This document shows, in pieces, positions 1-7,792 of a stretch of DNA of 64,000 nucleotides. The DNA is from Burkholderiales bacterium (GTDB lineage Bacteria; Pseudomonadota; Gammaproteobacteria; Burkholderiales; Burkholderiaceae_C), in assembly GCA_947381415.1 (NCBI GenBank), contig CANCVB010000003.1, forward strand, positions 106,072-170,071. The letters are read 5' to 3'. The notes beneath the pieces are model-generated. The model saw only the letters and a program-made list of their open reading frames with translations, did not search any database and had not been told where the DNA came from. Numbering within the stretch: position 1 is the stretch's first letter; each line of letters starts with the position of its first letter. Both the position numbers and the translations under genes were made by a program.

Positions 1-196
1 GACCACGCTCCAGCGCTGTCATTTTTCCCCAAGGCCCCAGCAACGCCGCATTGGCAGCCTTCACCGCCAAATCGACATCGGCAGACTCGCCCCTTGGAAT
101 ATCGTCGAACTTCATGCCGTCAACGGGTGACAGCACATCCAACACCTGGCCTGAGACCGCTGAGACTGATTTACCGTTGATGAGCATCTTGGCCAT
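1..196 (-). CDS. Aldehyde dehydrogenase, N-terminal fragment (cut by window edge)
   Basis: The minus strand opens with ATG at 196-194 and reads without stop to the window edge, giving about 65 residues. They start MAKMLINGKSV and continue with an LSPVDG segment and DLAVKAANAAL...GPWGKM, the typical N-terminal strand and helix pattern of NAD(P)-dependent aldehyde dehydrogenases. The catalytic Cys and Glu lie outside the window. A GATAGGAA Shine-Dalgarno-like sequence precedes the start. It is the last visible gene after the LivF gene on the same strand with a 27-base gap, so it is probably co-transcribed with the transporter and CoA-thioester enzymes and may oxidise a semialdehyde of the same pathway. 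The substrate cannot be told from this fragment. Confidence 0.8.
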   Translation of the reverse strand, partial: MAKMLINGKSVSAVSGQVLDVLSPVDGMKFDDIPRGESADVDLAVKAANAALLGPWGKMTALERG

Positions 197-223
197 GTTT
201 TTCCTATCGCGTGTGTCTGTAGG

Positions 224-874
224 TTAAATGAACGAACCGCGTTCGATCGTCAAAATCTGGTTGGGTATGTCTGACAGCAACGCCCCATTGGACTCTGTCA
301 TGAGCACGCACAAATCAGGTCGAGTGGCACGCAGCCGCCCCAGCGCTTGGGCATATTGCAATGCCAATGCGGGAGCCAAGCCTTGGAAAGGTTCGTCCAA
401 CAATACCAAGTGGCTACCCACCATCAAGGCACGCCCCAAAGCCACCATTTTTCCTTGCCCGCCCGACAAGGCCGCACCTGAACGCGTAAGCATGGGTTTG
501 AGTTGAGGAACAACTTCCAACACATGCGCCATGCGCTCACGCATGGCAGCGGGGGACAAGCCCAATATGTCGCATGGCAGGCTTAAGTTTTCTTGCACGC
601 TTAGCGTTGGGAAAATGACCCTGTCTTCGGGTGCATAACCGATGCCCAATTGTGTTCTGTGGTGTGGCTCAGACAACAACAGATTGGTTTCGCCTAAATG
701 CATCTGACCGGAGATCACGGGGATAAGCCCCATGATGCTTCGCAGCAAAGTGGTTTTGCCCGCACCGTTACGACCAACCACCGCCAAGGTTTGGCCAGCG
801 GACAACTGCAAAGACAAGGACCGCAGCACAGGTGAGTTGGCAAATGACACACACACTTGGTCCAGGCTTAGCAC
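224..874 (-). CDS. livF: Branched-chain amino acid-type ABC transporter ATPase, LivF family
   Basis: This 216-residue cytoplasmic ATPase is one of the two nucleotide-binding subunits of a HAAT-family importer. Walker A is GRNGAGKTT (34-42), the ABC signature is LSGGQ (136-140) and Walker B ends VLLDEP (157-162). After the signature the protein reads GKMVALGRAL instead of the more usual QQMLAIARAL. It is somewhat shorter than typical LivF (about 235 residues). Its start overlaps the end of the LivG gene by 7 bases, so the two are probably translationally coupled. The neighbouring CoA-transferase and dehydrogenase suggest a carboxylate rather than an amino acid as cargo, which is inference only. 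Confidence 0.9.
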   Translation of the reverse strand: MLSLDQVCVSFANSPVLRSLSLQLSAGQTLAVVGRNGAGKTTLLRSIMGLIPVISGQMHLGETNLLLSEPHHRTQLGIGYAPEDRVIFPTLSVQENLSLPCDILGLSPAAMRERMAHVLEVVPQLKPMLTRSGAALSGGQGKMVALGRALMVGSHLVLLDEPFQGLAPALALQYAQALGRLRATRPDLCVLMTESNGALLSDIPNQILTIERGSFI

Positions 875-1620
875 GGCATCTCTCCCAATACCTCTTGGCG
901 CACCTGCGGGTTATTCAACACCGTTTGCGGGTCGCCGTCAGCGGCAATTTTTCCATCGATCCAAGCGGCTACACGGGTGGCATACCGAGAAACAATATCA
1001 ATATCGTGTTCGACAAACCAACTGGTGACTTTGCGCTCATCCAATGCCTGCATCACCAATGCCATTAAGCCGTGCTTGTCTTGTGAGGACACACCGCTGG
1101 TTGGTTCATCCATGATCAGCAATGTGGGACGCAGCATCAATGCCATGGCGACATCCAACAGTTTCTTATGGCCTTCTGGCAACTCGCCACACACCTCATT
1201 GGCAACGCTTGTCAGACCAATCAACTCCAAGGTTTCAGAGATTTCAAAAGAGTCCACGGAACGGGACAACGGGGTCAACCATGACAACTTTCCACCCCTG
1301 GCCGCTGCAGAAATTTCCAGGCATTGCCGAACGGAATGCTCAGCAAACAATTGTGGCAATTGAAACGAACGCCCCATACCCAACTTCACAATGCGGCGCG
1401 GATTGAGACCCGTGATGTCGTGGCCGTTAAACACAATACGCCCCGCTGTGGGATGCAGATAGCCAGTGCAAATATTGATGAAGGTTGTTTTGCCAGCGCC
1501 ATTTTGACCAATCACGGCCAAGCGTTCGCCCGCTCTGAGTTCAAAATCGATATGGTCTGCCGCAACCACACCACCGAAGGACAAACAGATGTCTTTGGCA
1601 TTGATTAACAAGGGGGTCAT
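868..1620 (-). CDS. livG: Branched-chain amino acid-type ABC transporter ATPase, LivG family
   Basis: This is the second ATPase of the importer, with 250 residues. Walker A GQNGAGKTT is at 38-46, Walker B LLIMDEP at 167-173 and the switch histidine is in VEHDID (H205). The signature position reads LPEGH (147-151) rather than LSGGQ or LSYGQ. Such departures occur in LivG proteins, which often pair a degenerate with a canonical site. It overlaps the LivM gene by 4 bases (ATGA) and the LivF gene by 7, consistent with a stoichiometric operon. The C-terminal segment after about 210 resembles the LivG-specific extension. Confidence in the family is high, in the substrate low. Confidence 0.9.
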   Translation of the reverse strand: MTPLLINAKDICLSFGGVVAADHIDFELRAGERLAVIGQNGAGKTTFINICTGYLHPTAGRIVFNGHDITGLNPRRIVKLGMGRSFQLPQLFAEHSVRQCLEISAAARGGKLSWLTPLSRSVDSFEISETLELIGLTSVANEVCGELPEGHKKLLDVAMALMLRPTLLIMDEPTSGVSSQDKHGLMALVMQALDERKVTSWFVEHDIDIVSRYATRVAAWIDGKIAADGDPQTVLNNPQVRQEVLGEMPC

Positions 1621-2564
1621 GGCGCCACTCCTTCACGCGGGGATTGGCGACGTTTGTGCAGAGCACCCAAAATGCCATCAGGCGCAACCGCAATGACCAC
1701 CAGCAAGGTAAAACCCAGCAACATCTGCCAAACACCTGCCATGTAAGCCGAAGCAAACAACTTAACCGCCTGAAAAATGGCGGCCCCCACAAACGGCCCC
1801 ATGGCGTGAGAAACACCGCCAAGGATCATGATGAATACCAACTCACCTGAACGCGTCCAAGCACCCATGTCTGGCGTCACCAAACCTTGCGCCAAGGCAA
1901 AAATAGCGCCCGCAAGGCTGACCATCAAGCCCGACCAAACATAACCCACCCACAAGACCCGGTATGCAGAAATACCCAAATACTCTAGGCGCGTTTCATT
2001 GCTTTTCAAACCCACCAAGGCTTCACCCGTCGCTGACTGGGTAAAGCGCTGGTAAAACCAACCGGCCAGTAAACACAAACAGCAAGTCAATACCAATAAC
2101 AGCGTTTCAAACCCGCTTCGATCGGCAAGCATGCCCATCAATGCAGGTCTTTCAACACGTATACCGTCTGTGCCACCAGACAGGTTGTAGAGCTTGCCCA
2201 AGAGCGTGACAATCACCATGCTGACAGCCAAATTGAGCATGCCAAAAAAAATACCACGGTAGCGAACCACAAACAAACCCAGCAAGGCAGAAAAGAGCGT
2301 CCCCAGCAGGGTTGCCAACACAATCAGCAACAAACCATCCCAAGCGGGAAATGCGCTGGCCATGAAGGCCACACTGTAGGCAGAAACACAGGCAAACATG
2401 GCGTGACCAAAAGAGACTTGACCTGACTTTGCTGGAATGGCAACGCCCAATGCAGACAAGCCGTAACACAGGCCAATGATGAGCAAAGTCTTAGACCAAG
2501 GAAACAGCACGCCTATGGTTAGAAGCAGGAGAAGCGCAAAGACCGATGCAATACCCATCTTCAT
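1617..2564 (-). CDS. livM: Branched-chain amino acid-type ABC transporter permease, LivM family
   Basis: This is a 315-residue inner-membrane permease with about eight to ten hydrophobic segments. The KSGQVSFGHAMF stretch (residues 46-57) is the characteristic LivM/LivH motif, and GGTDGI is near residue 130. It pairs with LivH to form the translocation channel. Its start overlaps the stop of the LivH gene by one base (TGATG) and its end overlaps the LivG start. The C-terminal tail (HKRRQSPREG) is short and basic. Nothing appears broken. Confidence 0.9.
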   Translation of the reverse strand: MKMGIASVFALLLLLTIGVLFPWSKTLLIIGLCYGLSALGVAIPAKSGQVSFGHAMFACVSAYSVAFMASAFPAWDGLLLIVLATLLGTLFSALLGLFVVRYRGIFFGMLNLAVSMVIVTLLGKLYNLSGGTDGIRVERPALMGMLADRSGFETLLLVLTCCLCLLAGWFYQRFTQSATGEALVGLKSNETRLEYLGISAYRVLWVGYVWSGLMVSLAGAIFALAQGLVTPDMGAWTRSGELVFIMILGGVSHAMGPFVGAAIFQAVKLFASAYMAGVWQMLLGFTLLVVIAVAPDGILGALHKRRQSPREGVAP

Positions 2565-3472
2565 CAGATTCTCCGAGCCTGAGCGACCGTGAACAGTCCA
2601 TTGGGTCGAATGAGCAGCACCACCAACATGATGATGTAGGGCGTAGCCACATCCAACTCTGGCAAGAGATAGACCGCCATAGAGCGCGCCAAGCCAATCA
2701 TCAACGAAGTGAGCAAAGCACCAGTGATTTGCCCAAGACCTGCGGTAGCAACCACGGTGAAAGACAAGACAATCATTTCAGCGCCAACCCCAGGTGACAA
2801 GGCTGACACAGGAACCGCCAATGCACCGCCTAAAGCGCCCAGCACCGCACCAAAGACAAACACCAAACTGGCAATGTGTTTGACATTCACGCCCAAGGCT
2901 GTGGCCATCTCGCGGTGATGCGTCAGTGCGACGGTCTGTTTTCCCCAAAGGGTTTTTTGCAGGAAAAAAAGCAAGCCAACGTAGCTGGCAAGCGCAATAC
3001 CTGGAATAACCAAGATTTGGTAAACGGTATAGGTCACATCAAACAACTCAACCGTACCTAATCGAGAGACGATTTCACCAGCTGAATATGGAGACGTGCC
3101 CCATACCAATTTTTGAACATCTTCAAACATCACAAATGCAGCGAAAGTGACCAAGAGCTGAATCACCGGGTCCTTCTTTTGAAAATAGCGCAGCAACACC
3201 ACTTCCAATAACAAGCCCATCAACACTCCAACCAACAGAGCAGCAATCAGCAAGGACATGAACAACAAGGGCGTGGCGTCCAAGCCATGACGCATGGCAA
3301 ACGCTGTCATGCTGGCCGCCGAGTAACCGCCTAAGGCATACAAACTGCCGTGTGCGATATTGAGAACGCCCAGCACACCAAAAATCAAGGTGAGCCCCAA
3401 GGACACCAAAAACAGCAGACCTGCATACGAGATGCCATCTGCCAAACCCAAGAGCAACATATCCATATTCAT
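2564..3472 (-). CDS. livH: Branched-chain amino acid-type ABC transporter permease, LivH family
   Basis: This 302-residue multi-spanning permease has the LivH hallmark GVLNIAHGSLYALGGY near residues 33-48, which resembles the GxxNxAHGxxYMLGAY pattern of the family. It is the first transporter gene of the block, starting two bases after the CoA-transferase stop. No LivK-type periplasmic binding protein gene lies between the enzymes and the permeases, so the binding protein must be further along the strand beyond the left edge or elsewhere. Order on the minus strand is caiB-like, livH, livM, livG, livF, aldehyde dehydrogenase. Confidence 0.9.
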   Translation of the reverse strand: MNMDMLLLGLADGISYAGLLFLVSLGLTLIFGVLGVLNIAHGSLYALGGYSAASMTAFAMRHGLDATPLLFMSLLIAALLVGVLMGLLLEVVLLRYFQKKDPVIQLLVTFAAFVMFEDVQKLVWGTSPYSAGEIVSRLGTVELFDVTYTVYQILVIPGIALASYVGLLFFLQKTLWGKQTVALTHHREMATALGVNVKHIASLVFVFGAVLGALGGALAVPVSALSPGVGAEMIVLSFTVVATAGLGQITGALLTSLMIGLARSMAVYLLPELDVATPYIIMLVVLLIRPNGLFTVAQARRI

Positions 3473-3474
3473 CG

Positions 3475-4656
3475 CTAAATTGCCTCTTGCGCTTTCATTT
3501 GTGCAATGGTTTCATCGCTCAGGCCCAAGGCTTTCAATATGCTTTGGGTATGTTCGCCCACGGCTGGAATAGCGTCCATGCGGTAGTTGAAAGCGCTGTT
3601 AGCGCCAGGTGGAAGCAAAGCAGGCACCTCGCCGACGGGAGAGGCCACTGCTTGCCAGCGGTGTCTGGCTTGGAGTTGGGGATGGGCCCATACCTCATGC
3701 ATGCCGTTCATGCGCGCATGGGCAATTTTGGCTTGATCCAAGCGCGCTTCAACCTCAGCGGTGGTTAAGCTGGAAAAGCAATCGGCAATCCATTGCTTGA
3801 GCAGATCGCGATGCAAATGCCTTTGGGTATTGTTGTGAAATCGCTCATCTGTCGCAAGCGAGCTATCTTGCAAGACGTTTTCACAAAAGAGCACCCACTC
3901 ACGCTCGTTTTGCAATCCCAGCATGACGGTCGCGCCATCTCCCACGGGGAAAGGGCCGTAAGGGTAAATCGTGGCATGTGATGCACCTGAGCGAACAGGT
4001 GGTTCGGCTTGATCGTAGGCATAGTAAAGCGGAAAACTCATCCATTCAGCGAGAGACTCCAACATCGACACATCAATGTGTGAACCTTCGCCCGTTTTTT
4101 CACGCAATAACAAAGCGGAAAGAATATTGGTGTAGGCATACATGCCAGCCGCAATATCTGCGATAGAGCAACCCGCCTTGGAAGGGCTGTCGGGTGTACC
4201 TGTGACTGACAAAAACCCTGCCTCACTTTGAATCAACAAGTCATAGGCTTTTTTATCGCGGTAGGGGCCATCATTGCCATAGCCAGAAATGTCGCACACA
4301 ACCAAACGTGGGTTGAGCGCTTTGAGTTGCTCGGCAGACAAGCCCAAGCGTGCAGTGGCACCAGGTGCCAAATTTTGCACAAACACATCAGCCGTTTTAA
4401 GCAAGCTCAGCAAAACCTGCATGGCTTGATCGTGCTTGATGTCCAAACACAGGCTTTCTTTGGATCGGTTGGTCCAGGTGAAATGCGATGACATGCCGTT
4501 CACCCGTTGGTCGTAGCCTCGGGCGAAGTCGCCAACGTCAGGGCGCTCAATTTTGATGACACGTGCGCCCAGGTCTGCCAGTTGCCGCGTACAAAAGGGG
4601 GCGGCAATGGCATGCTCTAAAGAAACTACGGTGATGTGATCTAGAGGTCGGGTCAT
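3475..4656 (-). CDS. CaiB/BaiF family class III CoA-transferase
   Basis: This 393-residue protein is a typical class III CoA-transferase, which moves CoA between acyl-CoA and a free carboxylate through an aspartyl intermediate. Residues 7-40 contain VVSLEHAIAAPFCTRQLADLGA, followed by IKIERPDVGD. Asp167 in the SIADIAAGM motif is at the position of the catalytic Asp of formyl-CoA transferase. GYGNDGPYRDKKAYD (125-139) is also a family hallmark. It lies between an acyl-CoA dehydrogenase and a LivHMGF importer, suggesting that it activates the imported acid. Subgroup members act on succinate, oxalate, mesaconate, carnitine and others, so the substrate is open. Confidence 0.88.
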   Translation of the reverse strand: MTRPLDHITVVSLEHAIAAPFCTRQLADLGARVIKIERPDVGDFARGYDQRVNGMSSHFTWTNRSKESLCLDIKHDQAMQVLLSLLKTADVFVQNLAPGATARLGLSAEQLKALNPRLVVCDISGYGNDGPYRDKKAYDLLIQSEAGFLSVTGTPDSPSKAGCSIADIAAGMYAYTNILSALLLREKTGEGSHIDVSMLESLAEWMSFPLYYAYDQAEPPVRSGASHATIYPYGPFPVGDGATVMLGLQNEREWVLFCENVLQDSSLATDERFHNNTQRHLHRDLLKQWIADCFSSLTTAEVEARLDQAKIAHARMNGMHEVWAHPQLQARHRWQAVASPVGEVPALLPPGANSAFNYRMDAIPAVGEHTQSILKALGLSDETIAQMKAQEAI

Positions 4657-4665
4657 AGCGAATGG

Positions 4666-5844
4666 TCAAAAAGAGCGCGGCAAACCAAGCACATGCTCAG
4701 CAATATAAGCATAAATCATGTTGGTAGAGACAGGGGCCACTTGGTACAGGCGTGTTTCTCTGAATTTTCGCTCGACATCGTATGCACTGGCAAACCCAAA
4801 ACCCCCATGTGTTTGCAGGCAAACATTGGCAGCCTCCCACGAGGCCTTGGCGGCCAAATACTTTGCCATATTGGCTTGCGCACCACAGGGTTGTTGCTTA
4901 TCGAACAACTCGCATGCACTCCAACGCATCAAGTTCGCGGCCTCGGTCTCCATGTAGACATCGGCAATGGGAAACTGAATGCCTTGGTTGTGTCCAATGG
5001 GACGCCCAAACACCACCCTGTCGTTGGCATAGCGTCTGGCACGGTCGATAAACCAATACGCATCGCCCAAGCACTCAGCGGCAATCAAAATACGCTCCGC
5101 ATTCAAGCCATCGAGGATGTAAGAAAACCCTTTGCCCTCTTCTCCGATCAAGTGGTCTTCTGGAATGTCAAGTTGATCGAAAAACACTTCGTTGGTTTCA
5201 TGGTTAACCAAGTTGCGAATGGGTTGGAGCGTCATCCCATTGTTCAGGGCTTTTTTCACATCCACCATGAAGACAGACATGCCTTCACTCTTGCGCTGTA
5301 CCTGGGCAAGTGGCGTGGTGCGGGCCAGCAAAATCATCCAATCCGAGTGTTGCACTCGCGAAATCCATACTTTTTGTCCCTGGATCACATACCTGTCACC
5401 ACGCTTCACGGCCGTGGTTTTGAGTTGCGTGGTGTCTGTACCCGTTGTCGGTTCTGTCACGGCCATCGATTGCAAGCGCCACTCACCAGAGGCAATTTTG
5501 GGCAGGAAATACGCCTTTTGTTGCTCGGACCCATGGCGCAGCAAAGTGCCCATGTTGTACATCTGCCCATGGCATGAACCGGCATTGCCACCACTGAAAT
5601 TGATCTCTTCCATGATGACAGAGGCTTGAGCCAAGCTCAGACCCGAGCCACCATACTGGGTCGGGATCAAAGCCGCCAACCAACCCGCAGCAGTCAATGC
5701 ATGGACAAAAGCTTCAGGGTAGGCGCGTTGCTCGTCAACGCTTTGCCAATAGCTTGAACCGTATGACGCACACAAAGCGCGCACCGCATCGCGCAAAACC
5801 TGGTGCTCATCAGAAGCAGGAATGCTTGTTTTCATGGTTATCAA
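4666..5844 (-). CDS. Acyl-CoA dehydrogenase family protein
   Basis: This 392-residue flavoenzyme (acyl-CoA + FAD to 2-enoyl-CoA) has the N-terminal helical domain, the flavin-binding stretch MAVTEPTTGTD (127-137) and KVWISR (158-163). QTHGGFGFASAYDVERKFRE is near the C-terminus. The position that holds the catalytic Glu in medium- and short-chain enzymes (YEG) reads VAPVS here. A Glu occurs instead at residue 250 (GLNAERIL), the location used by isovaleryl- and long-chain acyl-CoA dehydrogenases. This suggests a branched or unusual acyl substrate. Its start overlaps the upstream hydratase gene by 4 bases (ATGA), and the CoA-transferase gene follows 9 bases later. Confidence 0.88.
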   Translation of the reverse strand: MITMKTSIPASDEHQVLRDAVRALCASYGSSYWQSVDEQRAYPEAFVHALTAAGWLAALIPTQYGGSGLSLAQASVIMEEINFSGGNAGSCHGQMYNMGTLLRHGSEQQKAYFLPKIASGEWRLQSMAVTEPTTGTDTTQLKTTAVKRGDRYVIQGQKVWISRVQHSDWMILLARTTPLAQVQRKSEGMSVFMVDVKKALNNGMTLQPIRNLVNHETNEVFFDQLDIPEDHLIGEEGKGFSYILDGLNAERILIAAECLGDAYWFIDRARRYANDRVVFGRPIGHNQGIQFPIADVYMETEAANLMRWSACELFDKQQPCGAQANMAKYLAAKASWEAANVCLQTHGGFGFASAYDVERKFRETRLYQVAPVSTNMIYAYIAEHVLGLPRSF

Positions 5845-6731
5845 CTGAAATGCGCATCAGCTTGCATCGCCAACCAGCCCTCATGGTCTTGCGCCCACAA
5901 TCGACAGTGGGAACCTGAAGTTTGCATTTGTGCATGTAAGCGCAGGGGGCGTTGATCGGCACATTCAAACACGGGCCGCACGGCTTTGAATGTGAAACGC
6001 TTTAGTGGCTTATCGGTGTGCTGATGCAAGAGATCCATCAACAGACTTGCCAATAAAGGACCATGCACAACCAAACCCGGATACCCCTCGGTCTTGACAG
6101 CGTATTGACGGTCATAGTGAATTCGATGCGCATTGAACGTCAAGGCTGAATATCGAAATAACAGCACATCGTCTGGCACAAGCTCTTTGTGCCACACAGC
6201 ATGGGCATTGGGACTGTGGTCAATCAAGCTGTTGGCATCGATGGGGGGTACGGGCGTATCCAAGGAACTGGGGGCAGACCGGTAAACAATGTCATGGGTT
6301 TCCGTCAAGCACAAGGTCTGGTCTCGGTGCACACGGTGCTCGACGGTAACAAACACGAGTTCACCACTGCGTCCTGATTTTGAAGTCACCGATTGAACGG
6401 TAGACGTCCGCGCCAAGGTGTCCCCTATACGAATTGGGGCTTGAAACACCAAACTACCACCTGCCCACATCCGCCTAGGCAAGGGCACAGGTGGCAAAAA
6501 TCCACCCCGCTTAGCGTGACCGTCATGACCCAGCTTAGCTTGTTTTGTGGTTGCGAGGAAATACAGCCAATGCCACAAAGCTGGCAATTCCTCCCCTTCC
6601 CCTGGGGCCGTCTGGTGGTCGAGCAAGGCAGCCATGGCTCGCACAGGTGCCAGTGTCACGCGGTCCTGCACGGATTCATTTTGGCCTACCCATGTAGACA
6701 ACAAAGCCATATCGATTGCAGACTGGTGCAT
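5841..6731 (-). CDS. MaoC/HTD2-like acyl-CoA hydratase (mesaconyl-C4-CoA hydratase-like)
   Basis: This 296-residue protein resembles the double hot-dog hydratases of the HTD2 / mesaconyl-C4-CoA hydratase group. The N-terminal half contains HWLYFL and a PPVPLPRRMWAGG segment (80-92). The C-terminal half contains RYSALTFNAHRIHYD (about 196-210), whose Asn/His/Asp cluster matches the active-site region of this family, and a GLVVHGPLLASLLMD segment. It would hydrate an enoyl-CoA made by the adjacent acyl-CoA dehydrogenase. It overlaps that gene by 4 bases and starts 21 bases after the bciA-like gene on the same strand. Itaconyl- or mesaconyl-CoA hydration is possible, but no CitE-type lyase is visible. 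Confidence 0.75.
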   Translation of the reverse strand: MHQSAIDMALLSTWVGQNESVQDRVTLAPVRAMAALLDHQTAPGEGEELPALWHWLYFLATTKQAKLGHDGHAKRGGFLPPVPLPRRMWAGGSLVFQAPIRIGDTLARTSTVQSVTSKSGRSGELVFVTVEHRVHRDQTLCLTETHDIVYRSAPSSLDTPVPPIDANSLIDHSPNAHAVWHKELVPDDVLLFRYSALTFNAHRIHYDRQYAVKTEGYPGLVVHGPLLASLLMDLLHQHTDKPLKRFTFKAVRPVFECADQRPLRLHAQMQTSGSHCRLWAQDHEGWLAMQADAHFS

Positions 6732-6752
6732 GAATAAAGAAAAATGGAATGC

Positions 6753-7712
6753 TTAAAAAACGGAATGCTCACCCAAATCAACACTTTGTTGACTGGCAAT
6801 CAGCTGATCGTAATAGCTAAACAAGGTTTGTGACCCAAATGCAGGTGTCGCTTGCGCGTCATAGCACTGCGCTTGTGCATCCCATACCAACATGGATTCG
6901 CTCGCGTAGTAACGACCAATTCGCGCAAGCTCGGCTTTGCTTTTCAAGGATGGAATCAACCACCCCAAGGTTTTCAACAATTGAATGATGACATCCAACA
7001 AACCCACAGGCACATGCTTGTATTTGGGGGTTTTCCCGAGTGCCTTGAACAAATATTCGCCCTGTTGCAAAGGTGTGATGGCTTCACCAGGGCCACCAAT
7101 GGGCAATATTTGCCGATGCTTCGATGCATCTGTCAGGCAGTGTGCAATGAACAGTCCCAAATCCGAATCGCTGATGGGCTTGCATGCAGTGAGCTGGCCA
7201 TCCCCAAACAACAAAAACGGTTTGTTGTGTCGAAGCCGATTGATTTGACCAGACAAGGATTTGAAAAAAGCAGTGGGTCTGACGATGGAGTACAACAGAC
7301 CTGAATCGATCAACTCTTTCTCGAATGCCAACTTGGCTTGCTGAAAAGCAAGCAGGGGTTTTTGCACGCAAATTGCTGACAACAGCACGAATTGCTGGAC
7401 GCCCGACGTTTTGGCCAATTGGAGTATGTGCGAATGCGCCTGGTAGTCAACAGCCCAAGCATCTTTGGGTGCACCTGTACGTGAGGCCAGGCAAGACACG
7501 ATCGCATCAAAGCGTTCGCCTGCAAATGCCTGTTGCGCAAGTGATTCAGGTGATTGCACATCACCTGTGCGAAATTGTGTTTCTGAACGCAACAGTTCTT
7601 GGGCAACTGCCTTATCACGCACAAAGCAAACCACATCATGCCCGCAAGCAAGCAATGCTTTGTATGTGGCTTGACCTATGGTTCCGGTTGCGCCGAATAA
7701 AAGAACGCGCAT
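6753..7712 (-). CDS. bciA: Divinyl chlorophyllide a 8-vinyl-reductase-like protein (BciA family)
   Basis: This 319-residue Rossmann-fold NAD(P)H-dependent reductase has GATGTIG at 7-13. It carries several long segments that I recognise from plant DVR and bacterial BciA: SCLASRTGAPKDAW, FVLLSAICVQKPLLAFQQAK, SIVRPTAFFKSLSGQ and ACKPISDSDL. The family reduces the C8 vinyl group of divinyl (proto)chlorophyllide during (bacterio)chlorophyll synthesis. No other photosynthesis gene is in the window, which is common because bciA often lies outside the photosynthesis cluster. A related NAD-dependent epimerase of other function is the main alternative. It precedes the hydratase gene by 21 bases, so co-transcription is possible but may be incidental. 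Confidence 0.82.
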   Translation of the reverse strand: MRVLLFGATGTIGQATYKALLACGHDVVCFVRDKAVAQELLRSETQFRTGDVQSPESLAQQAFAGERFDAIVSCLASRTGAPKDAWAVDYQAHSHILQLAKTSGVQQFVLLSAICVQKPLLAFQQAKLAFEKELIDSGLLYSIVRPTAFFKSLSGQINRLRHNKPFLLFGDGQLTACKPISDSDLGLFIAHCLTDASKHRQILPIGGPGEAITPLQQGEYLFKALGKTPKYKHVPVGLLDVIIQLLKTLGWLIPSLKSKAELARIGRYYASESMLVWDAQAQCYDAQATPAFGSQTLFSYYDQLIASQQSVDLGEHSVF

Positions 7713-7743
7713 GTGTGCCCTGTCAAAAAAGGCGACTATAGGC

Positions 7744-7760
7744 TAACTGGCGGAAACGAA
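7744..7760. repeat. Partial copy of the tRNA-Ser 3' end (candidate attachment-site repeat)
   Basis: The 17 bases taactggcggaaacgaa match 9277-9293 with one mismatch, and 14 bases (7747-7760 and 9280-9293) are identical. The matched part is the 3' end of the tRNA-Ser acceptor stem including the CCA complement. Same-orientation copies bracket the AT-rich insert, which is the geometry left when an integrase uses a tRNA 3' end as attB. Confidence 0.7.
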
Positions 7761-7792
7761 TAAACCAAGTGAAACTATGAATAGCCAATCAC

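Noticed and set aside
4693..5577. 294-codon plus-strand frame opposite the acyl-CoA dehydrogenase
   Set aside because: Shadow of the dehydrogenase gene, without a recognisable domain.
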